Of a stretch of DNA of 64,000 nucleotides, positions 23,499-35,260 are shown piece by piece. The stretch lies in assembly GCF_963583255.1 (NCBI RefSeq), contig NC_084813.1, positions 20,258,502 to 20,322,501 of the forward strand, written 5' to 3'. The stretch is from Pyrus communis. Lineage: Eukaryota > Streptophyta > Magnoliopsida > Rosales > Rosaceae. Positions within the stretch are counted from its first letter, which is position 1. Each line of letters starts with the position of its first letter. Below the pieces are notes generated by a model. That model made no database searches and was not told the DNA's origin. It saw only the letters and a list, made by a program, of their open reading frames with translations. The position numbers were made by a program, and so were the translations under genes.

Positions 23499-24093
23499 GT
23501 GTGGATGCAAATTTTCACCTTCTTCTTCTTGGTTGCACATACAAAACAATTAACACCTTAGGTCAAGACCAAGAACCCACGAAGCTTTTTTTTTGGGGGG
23601 GGGGGGGGGTGCGCTTTGGCCGAAGAACCTCTGATGTCAATGTTAGAATTTTGAGAGAAAAGTGTTTGGAGAATTTAGAGAATTTTGCAAGAGGATTCAA
23701 TTTAGGTTTTTGGAGAAAATGGGGTGGTATTTATAGCGGTGTGGTCGGCCTTTTTGGGAGAGATGGGAACCAGCCACTTCAGTGGTTTTTTTGGTGTAAT
23801 TTACAATTACTTAGCTAATTAATAAATTAATTGAGTGATAAATCAATTAATTAACTAATTAATATAATTTAGGATAAATAGTTTGGGAGTTACCTTGTGA
23901 GGGAGATTTGACGAGGATGGATGAAATAGGTTTTGAATAAATACCCATTTTGATCGCTTTTGACCTTGATTGAGCCATGATTGTCCACTGCTTGCGCGTA
24001 GAAGCTTCGGTGTGCCTCGAGGGTAATTTTGTCTTTTTACCCAAGAGTCCACGTGTCGCCTCTATAATTTTCTTGATGATTTTTTATTCCACA
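23499..24093 (-). repeat. LTR of gag-only element, left copy (truncated)
   Basis: Shares GCACATANAAAACAATTAACACC, a G run, GAGAAAAGTGTTTGGAGAATTT, ATTAATTGAGTGATAAATCAA and the end TTTTTATTCCACA with 31082-31663, with small indels and many substitutions. The G run (about 23595-23610) differs in length. Confidence 0.8.
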
Positions 24094-24779
24094 AATGCCC
24101 TCACACCTGCTGGGCTGCTCGTAGGAAATGACAACAGGTGTAGAGATCTCCAACTTTGATGCAGATGCTCACCTGAACTTGGAATTAGATTCTTCTACGA
24201 AAAGGAAGTAAATCACCTCCAAAGCCTATTTAAGCCTACCTTAAGTAGGGGATTAAATCAACTTCAAAGGGCAATTATTTATCCCTACAAGAAAAAGAGA
24301 AACTAGAGGATATTTGTTCCCCCTCCTTTAGCACTCTTCTTTGCTTGCCCGTGCAAAGAATCGTCTTCCGTTGATTTCTTTGTCTTCTTCGCGTCGCACC
24401 GACGTAAGAAAAACTTAATTCTCCTTGTCTTCTTCTTGGGTGGTGCTTCCACAGGGCAGTCGTCAGGGTGGTGCTACACGTCGGCAGGCAGGGGCCATTG
24501 CTTATGCTGCTCGACTTGATTGAAGCCAAGGATTGGCTCGGCATGGGCCGAGGAAGTGGCATGGCATGAGCCACTGTTTGGGCTACTTTCCAAAAATGAG
24601 GAAACTGCTTAATTTTGATTTCTCAACTGCCGTAGATGGAGCAATCAAGGATGAAGCTGCCAAGATCAGAGCTGTTGAAGATGAAGTGTCAGATGAATGA
24701 ACTGTTGGGTGCAAAGTGGCTGCTGCCCCTCTGACCATTTGCTGCTTAGTAGGTCTTCAAGCATTTGATTTTTTGAGCT

Positions 24780-25430
24780 ATGTGGCCTTCTCGAACTGAA
24801 GAGCTTACCTAGATGGGTGTCAAAGAATTAGTTTACCCTCTTGCACTGGAGAGCTTACCCATATGGGTGTCGGGGAATTGGTTTACCCTCTTGCACTGGA
24901 ACTCAATTAGTTTATCTTCTCGCATTGGAGAATAGACCCTTTTGGGTGTTAGGGAATTGGTTTACCCTCTCGCACTGGAGAGCTTAGTTTATCATCTTGC
25001 ACTAGAAAACAGACCCTTTTGGGTGTTGAGGAATTGGTTTACCTTCTCGCACTGGAGAGAAATTAGTTTATCCTCTCGCACTGGAGAGCAGACCCTTTTG
25101 GGTGTTGAGGAATTGGTTTACCTTCTCGCACTGGAAAGCAATTAGTTTATCCTCTCACACTGGAGAGCAGACCCAAATGGGTGTCGGGGAATTAGTTTAC
25201 CCTCTTTCACTGGAGAGCAATTAGTTTATCCTCTCGCACTGGAGAGCAGATCTAGATAGGTGTCGGAGAATTAGTTTACCTTCTCTCACTGGAGAGCAAT
25301 TAGTTTATCCTTTTGCATTGGAGAGCAGACCCAAATGGATATCGGCGAATTAGTTTACCTCTCGTACTGGAGAGCAATTAGTTTATTCTCTCGCACTAGA
25401 GAGCAGACCCAGATAGGGTTTTGAGCAATT
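24780..25430. repeat. Minisatellite, about 60-70-bp units, roughly ten copies
   Basis: The units combine TTAGTTTATCCTCTCGCACTGGAGAGCA, GACCCxxxTGGGTGTxGGGGAATTGG and TTTACCCTCTCGCACTGGAGAG in alternating order. Units differ by point changes and by a few lost segments. It lies in the 3' half of the gag-only element, where pol would be in a full element. Confidence 0.85.
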
Positions 25431-25499
25431 GTTGTAGACAGCAGTTAAGCTAGGCTTATGAATATCTTCTTGAATCTTCATTGAGAATAAAGAAATGAA

Positions 25500-27400
25500 T
25501 CAACCGTGCTGGAAGGTAGAAACTGTATAACAAACTTGATAATCTTCGGCTTGCGAGGCCTTGTTTGTCGAGTTGCTTGAGACTTCGAACTTATTTGGAG
25601 AAGCCTTAACAAGTTCAGGGGGTGATGGAGACTTCCCCTGCTTGTGCAGGCCATATCGTTGACCCGTCAAGATACTCGTCGCACCGACCCTCACTTGTCA
25701 GCTTTTCAAGGCACTGTTTCCACTTTTGGCAGCCGTTTGGTAGTATAGCCTGGTTTTTGATGGAATGCACAATACTTTGTCTGATCCAGCCTGGTAAGAT
25801 TGCCTTTAATGGGTGACGGTAGTTTGAACCAAGGTTCGTTCTTGAACTTGCGAAGAATTTGACCGATTGGAACTGTGAACTTGGTGAATGTTTTGGGCGC
25901 TGAGTCTTCTCTAGTCGGGGAACGTTCCATGCGCTTCTTTTCTAACTCATTTTTGTTAGACTACTTGGCCTCGTCCCATAGTGCGTGCTTTTCCGCCAAA
26001 GCATAAGAAGCTGTTAGGGTTAGTTCTTCTCCCATGATCAGTTTTTCAAATAAAGGGTGTTCGGTGGGAATCCCATTTCTGAATGTTGCTATGTCTTCGT
26101 TGCAGCCAACAATCTTAGCCTTATCCGCTTTGAACTTCTTGACATAGTCGCGAATTGTCTCCCAAGGATCTTTTACGATGCTGAAGAGATAGTCGGATGT
26201 CCTTTTGATTGAGCAGTTAGATGAATACCCCTTAGTGAAAACTAAGAAAAGTTCATTGAAACTCTGGATCGATTGCGGCGGTAGGGTGTGAAACTAGTCT
26301 TGCACCTCGCCTTGTAGAGTTGTGGCAAAAATTTTACACATAAGCGCGACGTTGTTCCTATAGAGGATCATGGTACTGCAGTAGTGCTTAAGATGTCAAT
26401 CCAGATCTTTGTCCCCCTTGTACTGAGTGAAGTAAGGCATAGTGCAAGGTGGATTTGTCTGCTCGATCTCATTCGTGAATGGTGACATGCTTATGTTGGT
26501 CATGTCTCGTTGAAGCGCATTGTTAGCAGCCTCGTTGCGTAATCATTTAGTCAGGAGCCTGTCAACTTTTTCTTGAATTTGCCTCTGCTGGGGTAGTGGA
26601 ATTTTCAGCTGCCTCCGATCATGACCTATTGGTTTAGGCCGCTCTTCCTTATGCTCGACTTGTCTATACTGTGGCTGCGGTGCATGTGGCATGCTCCTGG
26701 CAAGCGAGCAGGCTATTTGCAAGCTGCTAGTTGAACTTGAGCCTGATTGAGTGATTGCTTTTCTCCATTTGCTGTGCTGTCTACTTCGATGTGAGGTGGA
26801 GAATGCTCCTTGCGAGCCTAGTTATGAATCAACACTTCACTTGGAAGGTTGTCCATGTTAATAATTAGAGTGTGGCCTCAATCATGAACGTATGCTCATC
26901 CGTGGGCTTGATCGGGAGTGCACGCTCCTCCCTGCGCTAAGACAAGAGTATATGCTATCTTGAGGACCTAGATGAGAGCGTACACTGCTAGAACGCTTGG
27001 ATTGTGGCTGGTTGAGGAGCTGCTTGTCGGGGCGTTGCTGGAAAGGTTCATCATCTGCCCTTGTCATGCTTCGGGACACCTTGTCCAGTGCACGCTGCAT
27101 CTCAGTGCGTTGTAAAAGCTGATTCACCAAGGTCGTGCTGTGTGAGGGCGCTTGTTAACTCTATGACTTGTTAAGACAAGTATGGTTTGTCATTCAGGTT
27201 GGAAAAGCTTGGACTATATGCGTCTCCTTGAGTGGTGGAAATGTAATGGACTCTGGGCACGAGATTTGAATTGGGAAATGTCAAATCTACGGATAAATGA
27301 TGTGAAAATACCCCTGGTTCAATCGTCGGTCCAGAAATATGAATATGGGATGGTTGAACCGGCCTTGGACCGGTCGGGATCGCTAAGTGAGCCACGAAGC
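25500..27400 (-). pseudogene. Ty3/Gypsy-type gag, degraded
   Basis: On the minus strand, several frames together give a gag: LLQRTEMQRALDKVSRSM near 27090, MPYFTQYKGDKDLD near 26440, YLFSIVKDPWETIRDYVKKF near 26180, GIPTEHPLFEKLIMGEELT near 26070, then KYCAFHQKPGYTTK near 25780, which corresponds to the Cys/His motif region. Frameshifts and stops separate these blocks. This is the retrotransposon gag (capsid plus linker) of a Gypsy lineage with large gag proteins. Confidence 0.75.
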
Positions 27401-27449
27401 GGGTTGGGCGGCGGAAGTGGGCCGTGCCATGTGTGGGGCACGTGGGCTC

Positions 27450-30400
27450 TGTGAAATCCAGTTCCCGGATTTCACTGTTATAATCTATGTATTTGTATTA
27501 TTGAGATTTTATATTATTTTTTTGAGAATTTATTTTAATTTGTTTGAATCAAGATTTTAATTAAATTAGTTACGAAGTTTGAAGTTTGGAGATTAATTAT
27601 TTAAAATCCATAGACTTTTCGAGGTCACAATTTATATTGTTGAATAGATCTCGAACCCACGAACGCATAGGCGAAAGCTGTTTACGAGTCTGAATTATAA
27701 CGGTATAGTTACAGACGTTTGAAGTTGTGAACTATAGATTGTGGAAATTATTTAATTCCCACATGTGGGTTAAAAGTTAAGTGAAGGGGGACCAATCAGA
27801 TTATTAGAGGATGAGAAAGGACCAATAGGGGGAGGTTGACATTTTCTTTCCCCCATTTCTTGAACCCGTGTACTCCATTAGCCATTTTTCAAACCGGCCA
27901 ACTTCAGGCCAATTTCTACCATTTCTCAATTGATTTTCTTATCTCCTTCACCTGCAACTTGCTCAACTACCTTCCTCCTTCTATCTCCACCAAAAATCAA
28001 GGGTTTTTAAGGTCTAATTCAGGTAGAACTCCACCAGAGAACCCGGGGGTTCTCGACGGTGATTCATCGTTCCGGTGAGTATCACCATTCACCATCACCC
28101 TTGATCAACTTCTTTTGGACCTAGGAACAAGACCCAATCAGTTGTAGAGGCGTTGGAACACCAAGGAAGCCGAATTGAAGAACACCCACCTTAGGGTTTC
28201 GACGAGTGCGAGCCAATTTGGGGGCCTTCTCGACCAAATTGGACTCGGCCACAGGTATAAAGTTTACTCTACTTGTTGAGATCTTCATTTTTGTAAAATT
28301 TGAGAGTTTTTAGAAAAAGTCGAATTTTTCGATGTGTGACATTCGATTTATGAAATGTTGGTTGAGTATATTTTCGATAAGGTCCGCCACTTGAATATTC
28401 TAACAATTGACGGTTTTACCAGTGAATTGACACCAAATTTTAGTATGCTATTGTAGATATTGTTTATGGACCTTAGGGAATTACTAGTGAAAATCGAGTG
28501 GGCCTATATTGGTTAGATAGCGACTTGAATTTATGAAATATTGTTATTATCTTAATTTCTTATATTAGTATCATTTATGAATATGATTTGGTCTTATAAA
28601 TATGATTTCTATTGAAATGGGAATTTTATATATTTAGCCATAGACCTATGTTTATTAAACATGATTTGGCTTGTGTACTGATGAGGATTGTGATATGTGA
28701 TTTGACTTGCATATTTGAAAGGTGGTTGATGTGCATAGATTGTATGATATGATAAAATGTGGGTGACTTTAATATATGTGATATTGGTAATTACCCAAGT
28801 TTTCATAATTATGATCCGGTGTGGATATGAATTGGTTTTATGAATATGTTTCTATTGAATTGTTATTTCCAATACTAAGACATTGATTTAAGTTTATGAA
28901 ATGAGATTATATATTGAAATATGGTTTGATTGGTTTGCTTGGTTTGCTTGGCATGTTGTGATGAAATGTGAGGACTAGTGGTAGACCGTTAACCCGTGGT
29001 GATGGGGATTTGTTGCTTCGATATGGTTTCATCTCCCGCTTCGTTGATTCGTTCTAAATTTAGTATTTATGCCTTATTTCCCTTGGTTGAACTTTTGTAA
29101 ATTAAGTAACTTGTGCTTGTCTCATTTCTTTAAGTAACTTGTGCTTATCTCATTTCTTTAAGTAACTTGTGCTTGTCTCATTTCTTTGAATCGTATCCAC
29201 TCGGATTCCGTTGAGAAATGGTCAGGAATCCCTCATACTCCGCGATTCCATCACACGTTGAGTGATGGTCCGAAATCATATCCACTCGGATTTCGTTGAG
29301 AGATGGTTCGGAATCCCTCATACTCCGCGATTCCGTTGATGATGGTCCGGAATCGTATTTACTCGGATTTCATTAAGAGATGGTCCAGAATCCCTTATAC
29401 TCCGCGATTCCTTTGAGTGATGGTCCGGGATCATATCCACCTCGGGTTTCATTGAGTTTGGATTGAGATAGTTTCAAAGATGTAAGCTTCAGCCAAACTG
29501 TGTCCATCTAGCCCTAGTTTTTAATGTACATATAAACGATGGATTTTGAGAATCTTGTGCTTTGAATTAGAAAAGTCGTTGGATGTCTGGGTGACTCTTT
29601 CGAAGTTATCAGTGACTTGATTATGATTTCATAAAGCATGATTCTATATTTGATGTTTATAGATTGTGATCGATGACACTAATTTTACATGCGAGAAACC
29701 GATTGATAGTTTTAGATTCCGTTGAGTGGTCCGGAATCCCTACTCTTGCTCATTTTCATAAGTTAGACTTGTACCCTGGATTCGAGTGAATGAGAATTAC
29801 CCACAATAAATCTTGTGAACATAAATTAGAATTATCAAGTTATTACTTGAAATCCAAGCAGGGAATTATATAGAAATCCTTTATTAATTTTGAGCATTGA
29901 GATGTAATCTGATTGACTGATTAACATAATTAAATGTTAATATCGTGCCTCCTTGATATCATGGAATGAGTTACTTGAGATGATTGTGGAAGAATGTTGA
30001 ATATGATTGTTATTAAAACGATTAGATCAGTGATCAATGCGACTAGAGGATATTGTTGTGCTTTATTGATTCTTTGATATATTACATGATATGAATAGCG
30101 ATTTTATGTTGAAACATAATGATTTATATGATTGATGAAATAGAAACCTTGACTGTCATGCGGGTTGTTATGTAGTTTGAATCGAATAATTCATGCTTGT
30201 CAAGTCCAAATGTTTGATTGAGGAATGTTATGCATTTTGGCTTAAACAGACTATGTTATATGTCGAGTTATAGTGAAGGTGGACTACGAATGGCTTGATC
30301 CCTAATGAGGGTACGTATGCAGTCTAACGAGGAGGTTAGATGAAGCCATAAAGTATACGAAAAAAATTACTATGAGATTTGATTCTCGAGTTGTGATTTG

Positions 30401-30490
30401 CCATATCCCGGAGATGGGTATGTTAGATATACGAGTATTTGGTGACATTGCGTGTCGATCCGGGACGTATGTCAGGATCGGGGCGTGACA
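27450..30490 (-). mobile_element. Nested long LTR-like insertion (about 3.0 kb), copy 1
   Basis: The segment splits the N-terminal gag region of the surrounding element. It begins TGTGAAATCC and ends GGGCGTGACA, so on the minus strand it reads TGTCACGCCCCG...; the second member at 56742-59629 has the same kind of end. Both are coding-free and carry internal tandem repeats. The flanking five bases (GGCTC and GGTGC) agree at only three positions, so the exact borders are uncertain. It looks like a solo LTR of a large retrotransposon. Confidence 0.5.
29100..29460. repeat. Two tandem repeats inside the nested insertion
   Basis: Three units of about 28 bp (AAGTAACTTGTGCTTGTCTC, ATTTCTTT) lie at 29103-29187. 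They are followed by about four units of 60-70 bp with TCGGATTTCGTTGAGAGATGG and CCTCATACTCCGCGATTCC (29195-29450). Confidence 0.8.
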
Positions 30491-30499
30491 GGTGCAGTG

Positions 30500-30880
30500 T
30501 GGCGCTAGGCCGAGGGAATGGTTAGTGTAGCTTGGGCCTGCGATGCGTCTTGGGCAACGGTTTGGGCCTGCTCACGCTGAGCTTGGCTCGGCTGCCCTGC
30601 GGTGTGGGCTGCAGATTGGCCTGCTTGCTGGGCTACTTACGCAGCTGCTGCCAGCGCTTGGGCTTGGGCTTGGTCCTGGGTTTGGGCTGCTGTAGTGGTA
30701 GCGCATAAGGCCATGGTCTGTTGGATGGAGTTGGCCCACTCCCCTTTGCCATGGTGGTTCCCGTGGCTGCCTTAGTGGTAGTGCTCCGTGGTGGCAAAGT
30801 TGCTCATCTTGCTGCCATGTTGAGCCTTGTTTCGTCGTGGTGGGGCTACATCGCAATCTCCATCACTAGATCCGAATCTT
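30500..30880 (-). pseudogene. gag N-terminal region, separated by the nested insertion
   Basis: On the minus strand the sequence encodes Ala/Gln/Pro-rich residues typical of the start of large plant Gypsy gag proteins, with the initiator region at about 30820 (ATGTTGAGC..., then ATGGCAGCAAG). It continues the gag at 25500-27400 across the insertion. The frame is broken. Confidence 0.45.
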
Positions 30881-31081
30881 TGAACGTAGGAAGTTTCGTT
30901 CGTTATGGTTTCCAAATTTCTTGTCATTGTAATTTTCTTCTACGTTTGTTCAAAGAATTTTATAAAAAATTCTAGGAAGTAGAACGTACGAAAAATCTAC
31001 AAATGAACGAGAAATTAGAAACGTTGAATGCGAGAGTCTTCTTCGAGTGTGTGAATCAAACTCTCAATGAAAATACCAATT

Positions 31082-31663
31082 TGTGGATCCAAATTTCTGC
31101 CCTCTTCTTCTTGGACAAAATTGCACATAGAAAACAATTAACACCTTACGTCAAGACCAAGAGCCTCACGCGCCCACGAAAAATGGGGGGGGGGGGCTTT
31201 GGCTGAAGAACCTCCGATGCCAAAGTTAGAATTTTGAGAGAAAAGTGTTTGGAGAATTTAGAGAATTTTGCAAGAGGATTCAACTTAGGTTTTTGGAGAA
31301 AATGGTGTGGTATTTATAGGGGTGTGGCTTGCCCCTTTGGGAGAGATGGGAACCGGCCACTTTAGTGGTTTGTTGGGTGTAATTTACAATTAATTAGCTA
31401 ATTAATAAATTAATTGAGTGATAAATCAATTAATTAGCTAATTAATATAATTTGGTAGTTACCTTGTGAGGGAGATTTGATGAGGATGGATGAAATATGT
31501 TTTGAATAAATATCTATTTTGATCACTTTTGACCTTTATTGAGCCATGATTGTCCCCTGTTTGCGCGTAGAAGTTTTGGTGTGCCTCAAGGGTAATTTTG
31601 TCTTTTTTACCCAAGAGTCCATGTGTCGCCTCTTTAATTTTCTTGATTATTTTTTATTCCACA
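31082..31663 (-). repeat. LTR of gag-only element, right copy
   Basis: Partner of 23499-24093. On the minus strand it starts TGTGGAATAAAAA and runs towards gag. The full LTR probably extends left to about 30890, but only the part from 31082 is shared with the other copy. Confidence 0.75.
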
Positions 31664-32573
31664 GTTTGAATTGCTTTTTAAAATGACTAAAAGCATTTAA
31701 GGTGAAATTAATTTTGAGTTCCAAAAAAACTTGAAGTGCTTTATGGAAGAAACACTGGTATGTGTTTTTTGCAAAAAGCACTTTAAGTATCTTTCCAATA
31801 TCCACTTAGGCTTACTAAGGATTGGTTTCAAAAACAATTTTACTAGAAACACTTTCAGTCATCTTAAAATCACTTCCAAATAAGTTCTTAAAGTGTTATT
31901 GACACTACAAAAATATTCAAACTGCACTCCTTTCATAAAGAAGTTTGAGAAAAACATAACACTATAAAGAACTGCATAATGATTTATTGGGAGAGGCAGA
32001 ACAACTCCCTAAATTTAATCAATTTGTGATTCACAAATGACAAGTTTTGATGTGGTGAGTGTAATTTGACGCTTTATGTTGAGTTTTAAAGTACAACAGG
32101 TATGTATCTTTTACCTAACGTAAATGACAAAGAGATATGTGTGATTTGTTAATCCTTAATTGTAGCTTTTGACCAAAAAAAAAAAAAAAATATCCTTAAT
32201 TGCGGCTAGCCGATAACTTTGAAATATGCTTTTTTTTTTTTAATTTTTTTTTTACTAATGATTTCTGAAATTGTCCAAAATCTTCATTTGATTTTTTTTA
32301 ATTTCAAAATTAATCAATGTCGACTTTAAAATTGGCCACTGCATATCGATTTATTCATTCAGTGTAGATTTCGTCAAGTGTTATGTTGAGGTACTGACTA
32401 TGCACACATGTAAAGCCTATGAGTCCAACAATATGTTATCAATTTGAGAACATTTATGATAAAAACTGTTGAAAGAACAACAACAATATTTATAAACGAT
32501 GATGACATTGCTGAGAACGATCATCTACTGCGCGAATGATTCACTACCGTCGTTAGCTACCATCTCGACAACA
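31664..32573. other. No gene; MITE-like and AT-rich spacer
   Basis: A MITE-like piece (about 31668-31905) starts GTTTGAATTGCTTTTTAAAATG and ends near CACTTCCAAATAAGTTCTT, related to 4355-4545. Poly-A and poly-T runs follow. Nothing coding is recognisable. Confidence 0.4.
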
Positions 32574-34400
32574 TGTGAGAACATTTGAAGAATCTACATA
32601 TGGTTCCTACTTTCATATGAAACCAATCATTTGGTATACCCAAACAAATATAGTTTTAAAGAGATTCAAGACTCAGGTCATATATCTATGTGGTAACGCT
32701 ATCTACCATGTAATATCTCATTCTGAAATTAATGTATTTTATTCCCTAATCTTGTAAAATTACGACAATGCACCTGACAAGTGGAAATCCTATGTGAACG
32801 TTTGAGTCCTTATCACTCTTTATCACCTTGCACATATTTAATTCTTTTGAAATTACGAAAATGCGCTTGACAGGTGAAAATCATATGTGGACGTTTGAGT
32901 CCTTATCACTCTTTATCACGTTTGAGTCCTAATAAAACGGTGCCACATGAATTATACAAAATAATTAATTCTTTTAAACTATTTAAGGAGGTGTAGTCAA
33001 ACTCGAATTTAAGAGAATTTAATAGATTTTAAAATCCTAGTGTAATAAACTAAAGGATTTTTAGAATCTATGAAAATCTAGGTGTAGTCAGTCGAGATTT
33101 TAATAGTTATTTTTAAAATCCATCCAAACATAGATGTATTAAAAAGCTAAAGATTTTGTAGTATTTCATTAAATTGTGAATTTTGTAGGATTTAAGAGTA
33201 AGAAGTGTATATAACCAAGATCAAACAAAATCCTACCTCACACCTTAAGATTTCAAATCCATGGAACTCTTTGAATGTCTGACCCCTCTTCCTCTTACTA
33301 CCTGCTAGCCACTTTCTTTGTTTTATATTTTTCCTTCATCTCTAAAATTTTTCCTTCAATTTTCGTTGATGGGATCGTTTATGGATAGAAATGATGTTGG
33401 GTTGCATAATTTCTCATATCTAGTAGTGCTGTTGGGTCCCAATTTTCACATCTTCAATTTTTTTTCCACGCGGTAATCACTTCCCGTTCTTTGTCCCTTT
33501 TTGAGATTTTTCTGAGTATTTTCTAGTCACATGGGCCCTTTGATGACCGCTGTTATTTTTGTACGTGTATTATACACGTGAATTTACTAACTTTGCACTA
33601 TATTATACGCGAATTTAATATCTATACTGAGAAAACAAAAACTGTTTAATAACTACGCGAATTTATGGATAGAAATGATAAAAAATGTTGATTCACTACC
33701 GTCGTTAGCTACCATCTCGACAACATGTGAGAAGATTTGAAGAACCCACATCCGGTTCCTACTTTCATATGAAACCAATCATTTGGTATATCCAAACAAA
33801 TATAATTTTAAAGAGATTTAAGACTCAGGTCATATATCTATGGTAACTCTATCTACCATGTAATATCCAGTTTCAAAATTAATATATTTTATTCCCTAAT
33901 CTTGTAAAATTACGAAAATACACCTGACAGGTGGAAATCCCATGTGCACGTTTGAGTCCTTTGGGAAATCCTATGCGCACGGTGCTAAATGGCAGGTCAT
34001 GGTTCTTTGGAAAATCGTTGCTTATTCTTGCTGAGGTAAAGGGAATGGAGGTGCCTGCTAGTGTTCTGTTGTGTGAGCAGGAGTTTTGGGTTCGGATTCA
34101 TGGGCTACCACCGTCTTTCATGTCAGTGCGCATGGGGGAAACCCTAGGGGCTGCGATTGGTAGGGTGGTGAGGGTTGACTGTGATCCTCGTGGTGGCTGT
34201 GTAAGGGAGTTCTTGAGAATAAGAGTGGGGATTGATGAACCCACATCTGGTTCCTACTTTCATAAGAAATCAATCATTTGGTATACCCAAACAAATATAA
34301 TTTTAAAGAGATTCAAGACTCAGGTCATATATCTATGGTAACTCTATCTACCATGTAATATCCCGTTCCGAAATTAATATATTTTATTCTCTAATCTTGT
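32574..34400. repeat. Triplicated spacer unit interleaved with UGT-flank repeat
   Basis: A unit with CACATNTGGTTCCTACTTTCATA, CAATCATTTGGTATA and TAAAGAGATTNAAGACTCAGG followed by CTACCATGTAATATC occurs at about 32585-32800, 33735-33960 and 34238-34400. Between the first two lies the UGT-flank copy (about 32925-33640), and between the last two lies a LINE fragment. No functional gene. Confidence 0.75.
33960..34230 (+). pseudogene. LINE ORF1 (DUF4283-like) fragment
   Basis: The frame reads VLNGRSWFFGKSLLILAEV, then EFWVRIHGLPPSFMS, GETLGAAIGRVVRVD and REFLRIRVGID. This is the conserved block of the DUF4283 domain found in the first protein of plant L1-type LINEs. About 90 residues remain, without the zinc knuckle or the endonuclease/reverse transcriptase. 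It is embedded precisely between two copies of the 32574-34400 repeat unit. Confidence 0.65.
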
Positions 34401-35172
34401 AATTGCCATCATGGTAGAAAGAACAATAGGGGCGGAATTAGCAACGATGGTTTTTACTCCTAACCTTTAGAGGCAGAAATCCACAATAATTGCCCCTAAT
34501 ACATACTAATAGATGCAAATATAATTGCCTTTAACACTTACAATTCTTATAGTGTCATGTATTGACTACTTTGACAATTTCTATCTAGAAGAATAATTTG
34601 TGTTGACAATGACACGTACATTTGGAGCCGGACAAGGACGAGGCCACTAGAATGCCTTGAGTTCGAGTTGATCTCTTATCGGGAATTTCGGTGATGGGAT
34701 CGTCAATGGAATGGTGCCGACTGAGCTGAAAGACTCAGGCTTGCAAGTAAAGCGGAGGAGGATTCTCTACCCTCTTAATCTCTCTACCCTTCTATGCTCT
34801 CCTATTTGAACCGTCACGGTTAAGCCACGTCAACATCTTATATTGTTTTTTTTATAGAGATAATAAGACAAAAAGTAATGTGTGAGAGAAGGGAATGGAA
34901 AGTGATGGGAATAGGAAGGCTAGAGAATACTCCTCCAAGTAAAACACTATGGTTCTAAACGCTAAAATTATTGTCGACATGTGGCCTTTTCTTGTTGTTT
35001 TGGGAACAAGACTCTTTTCTGGACCAAACGATATAACAAGAGATTCAGAACAGAAACTCAAGTGAAATAATTTACATGTGTTGCTGGGTGATGGTTTGCC
35101 GTTCAGATGGTAAGATGTTTATAACCATACATTGTTTATAAACCTTCCATAGTTTATGTACTTAGTCGACTT
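34401..35172. other. UGT upstream region
   Basis: No coding sequence is recognisable. The last few hundred bases form the UGT promoter region. A GC-richer patch at 34619-34760 (GAGGCCACTAGAATGCCTTGAG, GGGAATTTCGGTGATGGGATCG) is of unknown origin. Confidence 0.4.
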
Positions 35173-35181
35173 CTATATATG
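35173..35181 (+). promoter_or_regulatory. Likely TATA box of the UGT gene
   Basis: CTATATATG lies about 80 bp upstream of the UGT start codon, leaving a leader of about 50 nt, which fits plant core promoters. No experimental support can be drawn from the sequence. Confidence 0.5.
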
Positions 35182-35260
35182 ACCCTCAATTCATGCATCA
35201 CAAACGCAAACCATCACCCCAATACTTTACTTCCTCCATCTTCATTTCTAAATCCCAATC

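Larger units (their letters stand above)
23499..31663 (-). mobile_element. Decayed gag-only LTR retroelement (TR-GAG-like), about 8.2 kb
   Basis: Two long direct repeats (about 23499-24093 and 31082-31663) flank an interior that carries a degraded gag on the minus strand and no reverse transcriptase or integrase. Both repeats end in TTTTTATTCCACA, so the element starts TGTGGAATAAAAA on its own strand. Interior features are a minisatellite (24780-25430), gag remains (25500-27400 and 30500-30880) and a nested 3-kb insertion (27450-30490). The left repeat lacks the roughly 200 bp that on the right extend towards gag, so that end is truncated and target duplications cannot be tested. Elements with LTRs and only gag depend on other retrotransposons for movement. 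Confidence 0.72.

Noticed and set aside
24780..25430. Regular repeat-spacer look, considered as a CRISPR array
   Set aside because: This is plant nuclear DNA, units are diverged and directly abutting without unique spacers; it is a minisatellite inside a retroelement.
30572..30856. 94-aa minus-strand frame as a Pro/Ser-rich protein
   Set aside because: Low-complexity residues arise from an out-of-frame reading of the Ala/Gln-rich gag start of the surrounding element.
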